A program made the translations under genes and the position numbers. The notes beneath the pieces are model-generated. The model was not told where the DNA came from. It saw only the letters and a program-made list of their open reading frames with translations, and made no database searches. From the NCBI RefSeq assembly GCF_014207095.1, contig NZ_JACHBG010000007.1:287935-351934 (forward strand): 64,000 bases of DNA. The letters are read 5' to 3'. Shown here one piece after another: positions 43,555 through 53,335 of this stretch. Numbering within the stretch: the first letter of the stretch is position 1; the number at the start of each line of letters is the position of its first letter. Source of the DNA: Martinezella lusitana (GTDB lineage Bacteria; Pseudomonadota; Alphaproteobacteria; Rhizobiales; Rhizobiaceae).

Positions 43555-44778
43555 CTATTGAGGCCAGCTCTCCAGAGTGCGGACGAATTCGGTCAGCCAG
43601 GAATTCGTCTGGTGGCCGTCGAGCGACCGGTGATCGATCGTCAGAGATATATAAGCCATCGGTCGGATCTGGATGGCGTCGACCCCATCGACCTCTCTGA
43701 CGACGACGCGCTTTTCCAGCTTGCCAACCCCGAGAATGGCCGATTGCGGCTGGCTGATGATGATGGGGGATGCCAGCAGTGATCCGGAAACCCCGTGATT
43801 GGAAATCGTGAAGGTTCCGCCCTTCATCTCGTCATTCTTGAGCGCATTGGATCGTGCTCGATTTGTCAAGTCCTGCAGGCCGGCCGCAATTTCCTCAAGC
43901 GACAGAGCTTGGGCCTGCCGGATCACCGGCGCCACCAAGCCTTTGTCGCCCAGTGCGATCCCGATGCCAATATTGATGTCCTCGAAGATTTCGAGACTTT
44001 CGTCGTGCCACTGGCTGTTTACCTCGGGCACCACTCTCATTGCCGCGACGGAGGCTGCGACGAAGTATGCGGTGTATGAGAGGCTTATGCCCTGAGATTT
44101 CAGGCGCTCCTTGTGGGTCTCCCGATGGCGCATGATCGCCGTGAAGTCTGCCTCGAAGACCGCCGTGACTTGCGGGGCTGTCGCAAGGGACTGCGCCATG
44201 TGTTTAGCGATTGAGAGGCGCATGGCGGAATGCGGCACGATGCGGGAGCGACCGTCGGTCGACGCCGGTGAGGACTTAACCGTCATGGCACTACGTTGCG
44301 CGACAACCGGTTGAGGCTGCGGTTGTGAGAGGACTGCCGTGTCCGCCCTATGCGCGTTTTCCATGTCGGCGCGCGTCACGCGCCCGCCCTTGCCACTACC
44401 CATAAGCGTGGCCGGATCGATCCCATATTCCATGGCGGCCCGACGCACCGCGGGCGAATAATGCGGGGTGTTGGCTACCGTCAGCCCAGGCTGCACCTGC
44501 GTCGGGGCAATCGACGCTTCGGCTGTCGTGCCATTGGCGGGAACGATCATGCGTCCAAGCATCGCCCCGGGCATTGCATCGTCGCCGTCGGCCATCGCGA
44601 TTTCGCTCAGGATACCGTCGCAAGGCGCTGATATTTCCTGCGTCACCTTGTCGGTTTCGAGCTCGACGAGTGCATCACCTTCTTTGACATGATCGCCGAT
44701 CTGCTTCAGCCAGTTCCGGACGATGGCCTTCGTGCCTTCCTGCTCGATGGGAGCCGTGATTTCAATCGAATTGGCCAT
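43555..44778 (-). CDS. 2-oxoacid dehydrogenase E2 (dihydrolipoamide acyltransferase)
   Basis: The 407-aa protein has a lipoyl domain (lipoylated Lys in ELETDKVTQEI, residues about 5-80), a peripheral subunit-binding domain (SPAVRRAAMEYGIDPATLMG, about 115-150) and a C-terminal catalytic acyltransferase with TIDHRSLDGHQ. It receives the acyl group from the E1 encoded 2 nt upstream and passes it to CoA. No E3 gene is in the window, so it must borrow lipoamide dehydrogenase. The acyl specificity (acetyl, branched-chain or aryl-acetyl) is not readable. Confidence 0.92.
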   Translation of the reverse strand: MANSIEITAPIEQEGTKAIVRNWLKQIGDHVKEGDALVELETDKVTQEISAPCDGILSEIAMADGDDAMPGAMLGRMIVPANGTTAEASIAPTQVQPGLTVANTPHYSPAVRRAAMEYGIDPATLMGSGKGGRVTRADMENAHRADTAVLSQPQPQPVVAQRSAMTVKSSPASTDGRSRIVPHSAMRLSIAKHMAQSLATAPQVTAVFEADFTAIMRHRETHKERLKSQGISLSYTAYFVAASVAAMRVVPEVNSQWHDESLEIFEDINIGIGIALGDKGLVAPVIRQAQALSLEEIAAGLQDLTNRARSNALKNDEMKGGTFTISNHGVSGSLLASPIIISQPQSAILGVGKLEKRVVVREVDGVDAIQIRPMAYISLTIDHRSLDGHQTNSWLTEFVRTLESWPQ

Positions 44779-44780
44779 TC

Positions 44781-46859
44781 TCAAAACTCCAACAATTCGG
44801 CAATGCGCTTGGCGATCCGCTCCGTCGACGGCACGGCCCAATCGAGAAGAACGGGATTATGCGGGCTTGGAATATCCGGCATGGTCAGGCGAGAGACCGG
44901 GGCGTCGAGATCCATGAAGGCCTTGTCGGCAATGACGGCGGAGATTTCGGCGCCAAATCCGCCGGTTCCGAGGTCCTCGTGAACGATGAGGCATCGATGG
45001 GTCTTGGCGACGGAGGCAAGCACGGCCTCCTGATCCCAGGGCATCAATGTGCGAAGGTCGATGATATCGGCAGATATGCCCTCGGCCGCCTCCTCGCATC
45101 GCTGCACCATGGCACCCCAGGTCACGATCGTGATGTCATTGCCGATGCGGGTGAGACTTCCCTTGCCGAAAGGCAGCGCGAAATCGTCACCTGGATAGGG
45201 GCGGCGCGCCCAGGCGTGGTCAAGCATTGCCCGGTGCTCGAAGAATATAACGGGATCGTTGCCGCGGATCGAGGTCCGCAGCAGGCCGACAGCATCTGTC
45301 GCATTTGATGGAACCGCCACCTTCCAGCCGGGCTGATGGACAAAAGCCACTTCGTTGGTCTGGCTATGCCAGGGATCGCCGCATTTGAAGAAACCACCCG
45401 GCATGCGGACTACGACTGGTGCCGCGAAGCGGTTGTTGGTGCGCCAGCGAATGGTGCCGCAATCGTTCAGTTGCTCGGTAGCCGGCTCAGCATATTTTCG
45501 GAACTGGATTTCTGGAACCGGCACAAGCCCAGCGAGCGCCATGCCGACTGCCCGGCCGATAATTCCCTCTTCGGAAAGAGACGTGTCGAACACCCGCTCG
45601 TCACCGAATTTTTCCTGCATTCCGAGCGTCACGGCATGGACCCCGCCCTTAGGGCCGACATCCTCGCCGAAGATCACCACCCGCTCATTGATCGACATCT
45701 CGTGTTCGAGGGTCTTGCGGATGGCGGTGACCATGTTGATGCGGACACCGGGTGTCTCGGCTTCCGTCGTTGTCGCCGGTTGCACATACCCCATCGGATG
45801 CTGGCCGCCCATCACCTGCATTTCGCCATCGAAGAAGACATGGCGGGTTACCGATGAGGGATCGGCAACCGGTCTTTGTTCAGCTGCGGCGCGAGCGCTT
45901 TCGGCCATCTGACGTGCGTCGCTTTCGCAAGCGCTCCATTCTTCCGTCGTCATGACCGCCGGGACAAGGAAATCTCTCAGTCGCGGCAGTGGATCGCGCT
46001 CCCATTCACGCCTGACCGTCTCCTCACTTTTGTAGGTCTGCGTATCCTGAAAGCTGTGGCCTTCAAGGCGCGGAACCGTCAGCCTCAGCAGAGCGGGCTT
46101 GCGCTCCTCCCGGACAAAGGAGACCGCGTCCTGTATGAGGTTTGCTGCCTCAGCCGGATCGCACCCGTCGCCATCAAAAACCGCGAGGTTCTTCCAGCTC
46201 GCAAGATTGGCGGCGATATTGCCGCCGGGCGTTTGGACCGCCGAAGGGACGGAGATGCCAAAGCCATTGTCCTCGATATAGAACAGCATCGGCAATGCTT
46301 GTGTCGTTGCGGCGGTGAGCGCCGCCCAGAAGCCGTTGGAGGCAACCGAGCCGTCGCCGCCAAGGACGACGCCAATATCCTTGGAATAGTCGCCACGACC
46401 CAACGTGGTCGCGTAATATTTCATCGCCTGTGCCCAGCCGGCGGTCGGCGTATATTGAGCGCCAACGCCACCGCACATGGGCAGAGCGGACGCACCGGCG
46501 CGGTTCGGATAGTTGAAGACGACACCGATGTCGCGTCCGCCGGAATAGCCGCCGGCTCGGCCCATGGCGGAGCCGAGCGCATCGGCCGGATCGACGCCAA
46601 GTGAAAGCAGAAGCGGCCGCGAGCGATAGTAGCCGCAAGTGGCATCGTGCAGACCGGTAAGCTGCGTCCCCAAAAGGATCTGCGCCATATCGTGACCGCG
46701 CGCGGAAAACTGATAGAGAACCTTCTTTTCCGGAACGAGCCGCTTTTCCTCCATCTCATCGAGTGCCCGGGACAGTTGGACGAGATGGGCGACCCTGCGC
46801 CAATCGATGCGATCGTCTGGTGCGTTCCTCTCATGCTTCCTGACGGCTAGCTGGGCCAT
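44781..46859 (-). CDS. 2-oxoacid dehydrogenase E1, fused alpha and beta subunits
   Basis: The 692-aa protein joins an E1-alpha half (residues 1-340; ThDP motif GDGSVASNGFWAALTAA then EDNGFGISVPS) to an E1-beta half (about 365-692; starting VRINMVTAIRKTLEHEMS with VVIFGEDVGPKGG and HSQTNEVAFVHQPGWKVAVP). Most bacteria encode these as two genes. It decarboxylates a 2-oxoacid and acylates the E2 lipoyl group. GGAGG precedes the ATG at 46859. It is divergent from an Lrp/AsnC regulator, as in branched-chain oxoacid operons. Confidence 0.92.
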   Translation of the reverse strand: MAQLAVRKHERNAPDDRIDWRRVAHLVQLSRALDEMEEKRLVPEKKVLYQFSARGHDMAQILLGTQLTGLHDATCGYYRSRPLLLSLGVDPADALGSAMGRAGGYSGGRDIGVVFNYPNRAGASALPMCGGVGAQYTPTAGWAQAMKYYATTLGRGDYSKDIGVVLGGDGSVASNGFWAALTAATTQALPMLFYIEDNGFGISVPSAVQTPGGNIAANLASWKNLAVFDGDGCDPAEAANLIQDAVSFVREERKPALLRLTVPRLEGHSFQDTQTYKSEETVRREWERDPLPRLRDFLVPAVMTTEEWSACESDARQMAESARAAAEQRPVADPSSVTRHVFFDGEMQVMGGQHPMGYVQPATTTEAETPGVRINMVTAIRKTLEHEMSINERVVIFGEDVGPKGGVHAVTLGMQEKFGDERVFDTSLSEEGIIGRAVGMALAGLVPVPEIQFRKYAEPATEQLNDCGTIRWRTNNRFAAPVVVRMPGGFFKCGDPWHSQTNEVAFVHQPGWKVAVPSNATDAVGLLRTSIRGNDPVIFFEHRAMLDHAWARRPYPGDDFALPFGKGSLTRIGNDITIVTWGAMVQRCEEAAEGISADIIDLRTLMPWDQEAVLASVAKTHRCLIVHEDLGTGGFGAEISAVIADKAFMDLDAPVSRLTMPDIPSPHNPVLLDWAVPSTERIAKRIAELLEF

Positions 46860-46977
46860 GTGATCCTCCTCCAAATGGCCCAATGATTCTAATTCAAACC
46901 CTCGCGCTATTCCTTTCAATCTTTCTGTTTTCGGGATAGAGTTTGAAATTCATGTTTCATAAATGGCGATTTTTTGA

Positions 46978-47457
46978 ATGGAAGATTTCGATCTCGATCA
47001 TGTCGACAGGGCGATTCTGCGCGTGCTGCAGGAAGAAGGCGATATCAGCCAGGCGGCACTTGCCGAAAAGGTCGGCGCATCGCCTGCCTCCTGTTGGAGA
47101 AGAATAAAGGCACTGGAAAGTGCCGGCGTGCTGGGCCGGACGGTTCGTCTCGTCGACGCCGACAAGATCGGCAAGGGGTTGAACGTCTTCTGCCAGGTCA
47201 AGATGAAGACACATGACCCTGCGACCCGTCGCGATTTCGAGCAGTTCATAGCGAGCTATCGCGAAGTTCTTGAATGCTATTCCATGTCCGGTGAATGGGA
47301 CTATCTTATCCGCGCTGTCGTGGCTGATGTCAGGGAATATGAAGGGCTTTTGATGCGGGGCATCCTGACGCATGAAGCGGTCCTCAGTTCCTCGTCGCAC
47401 TTCTCATTGAAATGCGTGAAATATACGACGGCCTTGCCGACGAATGCGTCGCGATAG
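46978..47457 (+). CDS. Lrp/AsnC-family transcriptional regulator
   Basis: The 159-aa protein has an AsnC helix-turn-helix (DLDHVDRAILRVLQEEGDIS, AEKVGASPASCWRRIKALES) and an RAM ligand domain (ECYSMSGEWDYLIRAVVADV). It is divergent from the E1-E2 operon with 118 bp between. A partial palindrome TGAAATTCATGTTTCA (46944-46959) overlaps its own promoter. It probably controls the dehydrogenase in response to an amino acid or 2-oxoacid, like BkdR. Confidence 0.9.
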   Translation: MEDFDLDHVDRAILRVLQEEGDISQAALAEKVGASPASCWRRIKALESAGVLGRTVRLVDADKIGKGLNVFCQVKMKTHDPATRRDFEQFIASYREVLECYSMSGEWDYLIRAVVADVREYEGLLMRGILTHEAVLSSSSHFSLKCVKYTTALPTNASR

Positions 47458-47533
47458 TAGGCGTATCTTCCTTTGGCGCTTGCTTGCCTTGAACAGGACT
47501 GCCGACCCAAGCTAATAGACCTGCAGTTTGCAG

Positions 47534-48442
47534 ATGCGGAGCAGAGCTCGATTGTCACCTGATAATGTGAAACCCGGAGATGGTCTGAACAAGGCGGTTG
47601 AAGCGCTGCTCGTCGATCTGCCCATCAAGGCGGCGAGTTTCATCGTCACGATCTATGGCGACGTCGTCGAGCCGCGGGGAGGGGTGGTCTGGATCGGCAA
47701 CCTCATCGAGGCCTGCAAAAGCGTCGGTATTACGGAAACGCTGGTGCGGACTGCAGTCTCGCGCTTGGTCACGGCGGGCCGACTTGTGGGCGAACGGGAA
47801 GGGCGCCGCAGCTTCTACCGGCTGACGGAGACGGCACAAGCCGAGTTCTCGCAAGCCGCCAGCCTGTTCTACGGGCCTGAGCCGCAGGTCAGATGGCAAT
47901 TCGTCCTTATCAATGGTCCTGCTCCCGAGGAGATCATGCAGGGTCTGGAGCGGGATGGCTTTGCGAGATTGAATCCGCGCCTGGCGGTCGGAACGCATCC
48001 GGCGCCGCCTTTGCCGGGGCGCGTCGTGGTCTTCGATGCCCAGCTAGCAACCGAGAACGGCGCCTTGAGGGAATTCGCCGAAGAGGCCTGGAACCTGCCG
48101 CGCTTTGCCGAAGCCTATCATGACTTCCTGCGTCGCTTCGGGTCGTTTTCACAAAGTGTCGCGGATTGTGCAGTCCTCTCATCCTTCGATTGCCTGATCG
48201 CACGGCTGCTCCTCGTTCATCAGTACCGCCTGATCATGCTGCGCGAGCCGCATCTTCCCAAATCGGCTTTGCCGGAGGGTTGGCCGGGCGACGAGGCGCG
48301 ACACCTATTTGCCGATCTCTATTTGCGCCTCTCCCAAAAGGCCGAGGGCTATGTCGGCCGCTATTTCGTCAATGATGCCGGCACCCTTCAGGAGACGACC
48401 TCAGCCAGCCAAGCAAGGCTCAGTCGCCTCGAGTTTCGCTGA
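47534..48442 (+). CDS. paaX: PaaX-family repressor of phenylacetate degradation
   Basis: The 302-aa protein has the PaaX layout: an N-terminal winged helix (AASFIVTIYGDVVEPRGGVVW, GITETLVRTAVSRLVTAG), a central domain (WQFVLINGPAP) and a C-terminal helical domain with LLLVHQYRLIMLREPHLP. PaaX represses paa operons until phenylacetyl-CoA binds. I use ATG 47534; a TTG at 47528 is in frame. It precedes the paaA promoter by 300 bp on the same strand. Confidence 0.92.
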   Translation: MRSRARLSPDNVKPGDGLNKAVEALLVDLPIKAASFIVTIYGDVVEPRGGVVWIGNLIEACKSVGITETLVRTAVSRLVTAGRLVGEREGRRSFYRLTETAQAEFSQAASLFYGPEPQVRWQFVLINGPAPEEIMQGLERDGFARLNPRLAVGTHPAPPLPGRVVVFDAQLATENGALREFAEEAWNLPRFAEAYHDFLRRFGSFSQSVADCAVLSSFDCLIARLLLVHQYRLIMLREPHLPKSALPEGWPGDEARHLFADLYLRLSQKAEGYVGRYFVNDAGTLQETTSASQARLSRLEFR

Positions 48443-48506
48443 AAGCTCAATCTGTTCAATCATATAGCGATGCTGTCGCCGTTGACGTCGGCCCAGGCAC
48501 CTCAAA

Positions 48507-48545
48507 TGTCACAAAAATTTCTGAAATTTGATTTGAATTGTGACA
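48507..48545. promoter_or_regulatory. Inverted repeat in the paaA promoter region
   Basis: TGTCACAA (48507-48514) and TTGTGACA (48538-48545) are perfect 8-bp arms separated by an AT-rich 23 nt. The right arm overlaps a likely -35 (TTGTGA), with a -10 TACAAT at 48559. It is a candidate site for PaaX or another regulator of paaABCDE. Confidence 0.45.
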
Positions 48546-48562
48546 TATAGCATGCTAATACA

Positions 48563-48580
48563 ATGACCGATCGGTCGGTT
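48563..48580. promoter_or_regulatory. TetR-type operator in front of paaA
   Basis: GACCGATCGGTC (48565-48576) is a perfect palindrome, and the wider ACCGATCGGTCGGT is a near-palindrome of the TetR class. It starts right after the probable -10 element, where bound repressor would block transcription. A sister site lies between paaG and paaN. Confidence 0.7.
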
Positions 48581-48741
48581 AATTCGATGACTGACGATGT
48601 GAGGTTTCGTGGAGGAGAACGAAAAACAGGCCTATACTGTTGGTAGCGTGAAGCGTCGGCCTTGCCGGCAAGCCTCAGGACAACCGTAGGCCTGCGATCA
48701 TTCTCAAGCGCGCTCGACGCGCGAAGACGGAGGAAAGATCA

Positions 48742-49749
48742 ATGTACGCACAGATGGTGAAAACCGACGGCACCCGCATCCGTTCCCTCGACGAGATGGA
48801 TCCTCAGGAGCGCGCTTTTCAGGAACGCGTCGATGCCGGACAGAAGATCGAGCCGAAGGAATGGATGCCGGAAGGCTATCGCAAGACCTTGATCCGCCAG
48901 ATCAGCCAGCACGCCCATTCCGAAATCGTCGGCCAGCTTCCCGAAGGCAACTGGATTACGCGCGCTCCGACACTGGAGCGCAAGGCGATCCTGCTTGCCA
49001 AGGTTCAGGACGAGGCGGGCCACGGCCTCTATCTCTACTGCGCCGCCGAAACGCTCGGCATCAGCCGCGACGAGATGTATGAGCAGCTCCATTCCGGCAA
49101 GGCCAAATATTCCTCGATCTTCAACTATCCGACGCTGACCTGGGCCGACATCGGTGCGATCGGCTGGCTGGTGGATGGCGCTGCCATCATGAACCAGGTC
49201 CCGCTGCAGCGCTGCTCCTACGGTCCCTATTCGCGGGCGATGATCCGGATCTGCAAGGAGGAGAGCTTCCATCAGCGCCAGGGCTTCGATGTCCTGATGA
49301 AGATGGCGAGGCTGGGTACTCCGGCACAGAAGGCCATGGTGCAGGATGCGCTGAACCGCTGGTGGTGGCCGTCGCTGATGATGTTCGGCCCTTCGGACGA
49401 TGCCTCCGTGCATTCGGCCCAGTCGATGGCCTGGAAGATCAAGCAGAATTCCAATGACGAGCTGCGTCAGAAATTCGTCGACCAGACCGTGCCACAGGCC
49501 GAATATCTCGGCCTGACCGTTCCCGATCCCGATCTGAAGTGGAACGAGGCAAAAGGCGGCTACGATTTCGGCGAGCCGGATTGGGAAGAGTTCTTCAACG
49601 TGATCGCCGGCAACGGCCCGTGCAATGCGGAGCGGCTGAATGCCCGCAAGCAAGCATGGGACGATGGTGCGTGGTTCCGCGACGGTTTGACGGCGCATGC
49701 CGAGAAAGCGGCCGAGCGCCGTGCCGCCGCCAGGATCGCCGCCGAATAA
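48742..49749 (+). CDS. paaA: Phenylacetyl-CoA epoxidase catalytic subunit PaaA
   Basis: The 335-aa protein is the di-iron catalytic subunit of the multicomponent ring epoxidase. The ferritin-like metal motifs are visible: DEAGH (Glu91 and His94) and EESFH (Glu174 and His177), with further Glu/Asp ligands between. With PaaC it forms the core that adds oxygen to phenylacetyl-CoA. GGAGGAAAG precedes the ATG. It is the first gene of a nine-gene rightward unit. Confidence 0.97.
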   Translation: MYAQMVKTDGTRIRSLDEMDPQERAFQERVDAGQKIEPKEWMPEGYRKTLIRQISQHAHSEIVGQLPEGNWITRAPTLERKAILLAKVQDEAGHGLYLYCAAETLGISRDEMYEQLHSGKAKYSSIFNYPTLTWADIGAIGWLVDGAAIMNQVPLQRCSYGPYSRAMIRICKEESFHQRQGFDVLMKMARLGTPAQKAMVQDALNRWWWPSLMMFGPSDDASVHSAQSMAWKIKQNSNDELRQKFVDQTVPQAEYLGLTVPDPDLKWNEAKGGYDFGEPDWEEFFNVIAGNGPCNAERLNARKQAWDDGAWFRDGLTAHAEKAAERRAAARIAAE

Positions 49750-49779
49750 GGCGGGTCGAATTTTCAGGGAGTGAAAAAC

Positions 49780-50064
49780 ATGTCCAGCGAATGGCCGCTT
49801 TGGGAAGTCTTCATCCGTGGTCAGCATGGCCTCAACCATCGCCATGTCGGCAGCCTGCATGCGCCCGATGCCGAAATGGCGATCAACAATGCGCGCGATG
49901 TCTATACCCGCCGCAATGAGGGCGTCAGCATCTGGGTGGTGCGCTCGTCCGAGATCACGGCCAGTGCGCCTTCGGAAAAGGGGCCGCTGTTCGATCCATC
50001 CAATTCCAAGGTCTATCGTCATCCGACCTTCTTCGACATTCCCGATGAAGTGGGGCATATGTGA
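49780..50064 (+). CDS. paaB: Phenylacetyl-CoA epoxidase subunit PaaB
   Basis: The 94-aa protein is the small PaaB bridge of the epoxidase (WPLWEVFIRGQHGLNHRHVG, HAPDAEMAINNARDVYTRR, then EGVSIWVV). I use the ATG at 49780 with AGGGAG upstream; a GTG 9 nt earlier is in frame. It joins PaaAC dimers into the larger assembly. Confidence 0.96.
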   Translation: MSSEWPLWEVFIRGQHGLNHRHVGSLHAPDAEMAINNARDVYTRRNEGVSIWVVRSSEITASAPSEKGPLFDPSNSKVYRHPTFFDIPDEVGHM

Positions 50065-50846
50065 TGGCAACCGCTGCACTAGATCCGGCGGTCGACCAGG
50101 CCGCTCTTGTCGAATTCCTTCTGCGCATCGGCGACAACACGCTGATCCTCGGCCATCGCGTTTCCGAATGGTGCGGCCGCGGGCCGGCGCTGGAAGAGGA
50201 TATCGCGCTCGCCAACACCGCGCTCGACCTGATCGGCCAGACCCAGCTCTGGCTCGGGCTTGCGGGCGAGGTGGAGGGCAACGGCCGCTCGGCCGATGCT
50301 CTTGCCTATCTGCGCGACGGTTACGAGTTCCGCAATATCCTGCTGGTCGAACGCCCCAATGGCGATTTCGGCAAGACACTCATGCGGCAATTTCTTTTCG
50401 ATGCCTGGCACTATTTGCTGCTGAGGGCATTGAAAGGCTCAACCGACCGGCGCATTGCCGAGATCGCCGAGAAGGCTTTCAAGGAAGTGTCCTATCACCT
50501 CGATCGCAGCCGCGACCTGATCATCCGCCTTGGCGACGGCACGGCCGAAAGCCATCGCCGCATGCAGGAAGCCTTGGACGAACTCTGGCCGTTTACCGGC
50601 GAAATGTTCGTCGGCGATGCGGCCGATGCAGCGCTGGCGCAGGCCGGCGTGATCCCGGAGCCGCAAAGCCTCAAAGCCGGTTGGGACGAGATCGTCTCCG
50701 ACACGCTGACGGAAGCGACGCTGAAACGTCCGGCGGATGGCTATATGCATAAGGGTGGCCGCCGTGGCGTTCATACCGAGCATCTGGGCTTCATCCTCAC
50801 TGAGCTGCAATTCCTGCAGCGCGCCTATCCGGGCGCAACCTGGTAG
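50064..50846 (+). CDS. paaC: Phenylacetyl-CoA epoxidase structural subunit PaaC
   Basis: The 260-aa protein is the ferritin-like partner of PaaA that lacks a working metal site (LLRIGDNTLILGHRVSEWCG, ALDLIGQTQLWLGLAGEVEG, MRQFLFDAWHYLLL). It stabilises PaaA and helps bind CoA. Its start overlaps the paaB stop by 1 nt, so the two are translationally coupled. Confidence 0.96.
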   Translation: MATAALDPAVDQAALVEFLLRIGDNTLILGHRVSEWCGRGPALEEDIALANTALDLIGQTQLWLGLAGEVEGNGRSADALAYLRDGYEFRNILLVERPNGDFGKTLMRQFLFDAWHYLLLRALKGSTDRRIAEIAEKAFKEVSYHLDRSRDLIIRLGDGTAESHRRMQEALDELWPFTGEMFVGDAADAALAQAGVIPEPQSLKAGWDEIVSDTLTEATLKRPADGYMHKGGRRGVHTEHLGFILTELQFLQRAYPGATW

Positions 50847-50855
50847 GAGGCTGGC

Positions 50856-51380
50856 ATGGCGACCGCACTCCACCCTCCGGTCGAAGAGATCTGGCATTGG
50901 CTATCGGAAGTGCCGGACCCGGAGATCCCGGTGATTTCGCTGACCGATCTCGGCATCATCCGCGATGTCGGCTGGCAGGAGGATACGCTTGTCGTCACGG
51001 TGACGCCGACCTATTCGGGCTGTCCCGCAACGACCGTGATCAATCTCGATATCGAACGCGCGCTCGCCGAGAAAGGCGTCGACCGGGTGCGGCTGGAGCG
51101 ACGGCTGTCGCCGGCCTGGACGACGGATTGGATCAGTGCCGAGGGCCGCGAGAAGTTGCGCGCCTACGGCATCGCCCCGCCGATCGACGGCACGGCTGCC
51201 GACGGCATCTTGATGAAGCGTGTCGACCGGCTCGCCGGCCGTTCCAACCTCACGATCGCCTGTCCGCGTTGCGGATCGGCAAATACGGAGAAGATCAGTC
51301 AATTCGGCTCGACGCCCTGCAAGGCGAGTTATCGCTGTACCGACTGTCTGGAACCTTTCGACTATTTCAAGTGCATTTGA
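50856..51380 (+). CDS. paaD: Phenylacetate degradation protein PaaD (Fe-S assembly type)
   Basis: The 174-aa protein has an N-terminal DUF59/MIP18 domain (EVPDPEIPVISLTDLGIIRD, with the TYSGCPAT cysteine) and a C-terminal zinc-ribbon-like part (CPRCGS and CTDC). PaaD is needed for making the active epoxidase, probably by loading Fe-S or iron into PaaE/PaaA. The start lies 9 nt after paaC. Confidence 0.95.
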   Translation: MATALHPPVEEIWHWLSEVPDPEIPVISLTDLGIIRDVGWQEDTLVVTVTPTYSGCPATTVINLDIERALAEKGVDRVRLERRLSPAWTTDWISAEGREKLRAYGIAPPIDGTAADGILMKRVDRLAGRSNLTIACPRCGSANTEKISQFGSTPCKASYRCTDCLEPFDYFKCI

Positions 51381-51405
51381 CCCCAACAGGACGAGGCCCG
51401 CATCC

Positions 51406-52482
<1,077 letters not shown>

Positions 52483-52511
52483 CGCCAAACCGCATCGAAG
52501 GGAGGAACGAA

Positions 52512-53267
52512 ATGTCCGAGACGATGCCGATCGAGCAATATCTGCAGGAGGGCGGCGTACTGTCCTCGCCCGACAATGTGCGCCCGCGCTATCGCGGCGA
52601 GTTGTTGCGGCTGATGGCAAGCTTCGTCGATAGCGAACTGGCTGGTTCCGCCGGCTTTGCCGATATCATCAACGACGCGCCCGGCATTCAGGAGCGGATT
52701 TCCGCAGCGCGCATCGTGCTGGAAAAGACCGACCACGCCGGACAGGTCCTGAAAATCATGGAGACTTTCGGTGTCGATGGCGGCCGCTATGCCGTCCACC
52801 ATCCCTGGGCGGCGCGGCTATCCCGTGACGCCGACATCGGCGCTGTGAGGCAAGGCGGTGACATGCGGCTTTCCGTTTTCCATTACCCGCTCGAGGGCTG
52901 GATGGATGCGGTCGTCATGAACGTTCTGATGGGGGCGGCCAGCATCGTACAGCTAAAAGAGTTGGGGCGTGTATCCTACCAGCCGTTGGCCGAGGTCTTT
53001 CGTACCATTCTGCCGCGCGAAAGACGGCACGCGGAACTCGGCGCTGCAGGTCTTGCCCGCATCATTGCCAATGACGAGGGACGGGTGAAGGCACGCGCTT
53101 CGGTCGCCTATTGGTATCCGCGCGTTGCGGAGAGTTTTGGCCATGCCGGTTCCGCCCGCTTCGAAACATTGTCGCGCTTCGGTCTGCGCCATCAACCCAA
53201 TGAAACCCTGCTTGCCGAATGGCAGGCCGACGTCGATGCGCAACTCTCTGCGCTCGGATTGATTTAA
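52512..53267 (+). CDS. Extra PaaA/PaaC-like ferritin-fold protein
   Basis: The 251-aa protein looks like a member of the phenylacetic acid catabolic family (ferritin-like): DSELAGSAGFADII in helix 1, LEKTDHAGQVLKIMETFGVDG in helix 2 and RERRHAELGAAGLARII with an E-x-x-H motif. It is distinct from PaaA, PaaB and PaaC, which are all present. E. coli paa operons have no such gene. It may be a second oxygenase-like subunit or an accessory subunit for PaaABCE. GGAGGAACG precedes the ATG. Confidence 0.75.
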   Translation: MSETMPIEQYLQEGGVLSSPDNVRPRYRGELLRLMASFVDSELAGSAGFADIINDAPGIQERISAARIVLEKTDHAGQVLKIMETFGVDGGRYAVHHPWAARLSRDADIGAVRQGGDMRLSVFHYPLEGWMDAVVMNVLMGAASIVQLKELGRVSYQPLAEVFRTILPRERRHAELGAAGLARIIANDEGRVKARASVAYWYPRVAESFGHAGSARFETLSRFGLRHQPNETLLAEWQADVDAQLSALGLI

Positions 53268-53335
53268 GCGATCCCAGGAAAACCGCCTGGCGGCCTCCAT
53301 TCGGGATTGCCGGAAAATGAAGGAAGGAAACACGG

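Noticed and set aside
48739..50379. Long minus-strand open frame (546 codons) opposite paaA-paaC
   Set aside because: It is antisense to well-supported paa genes in high-GC DNA, is His/Arg-rich and has no recognisable domain.
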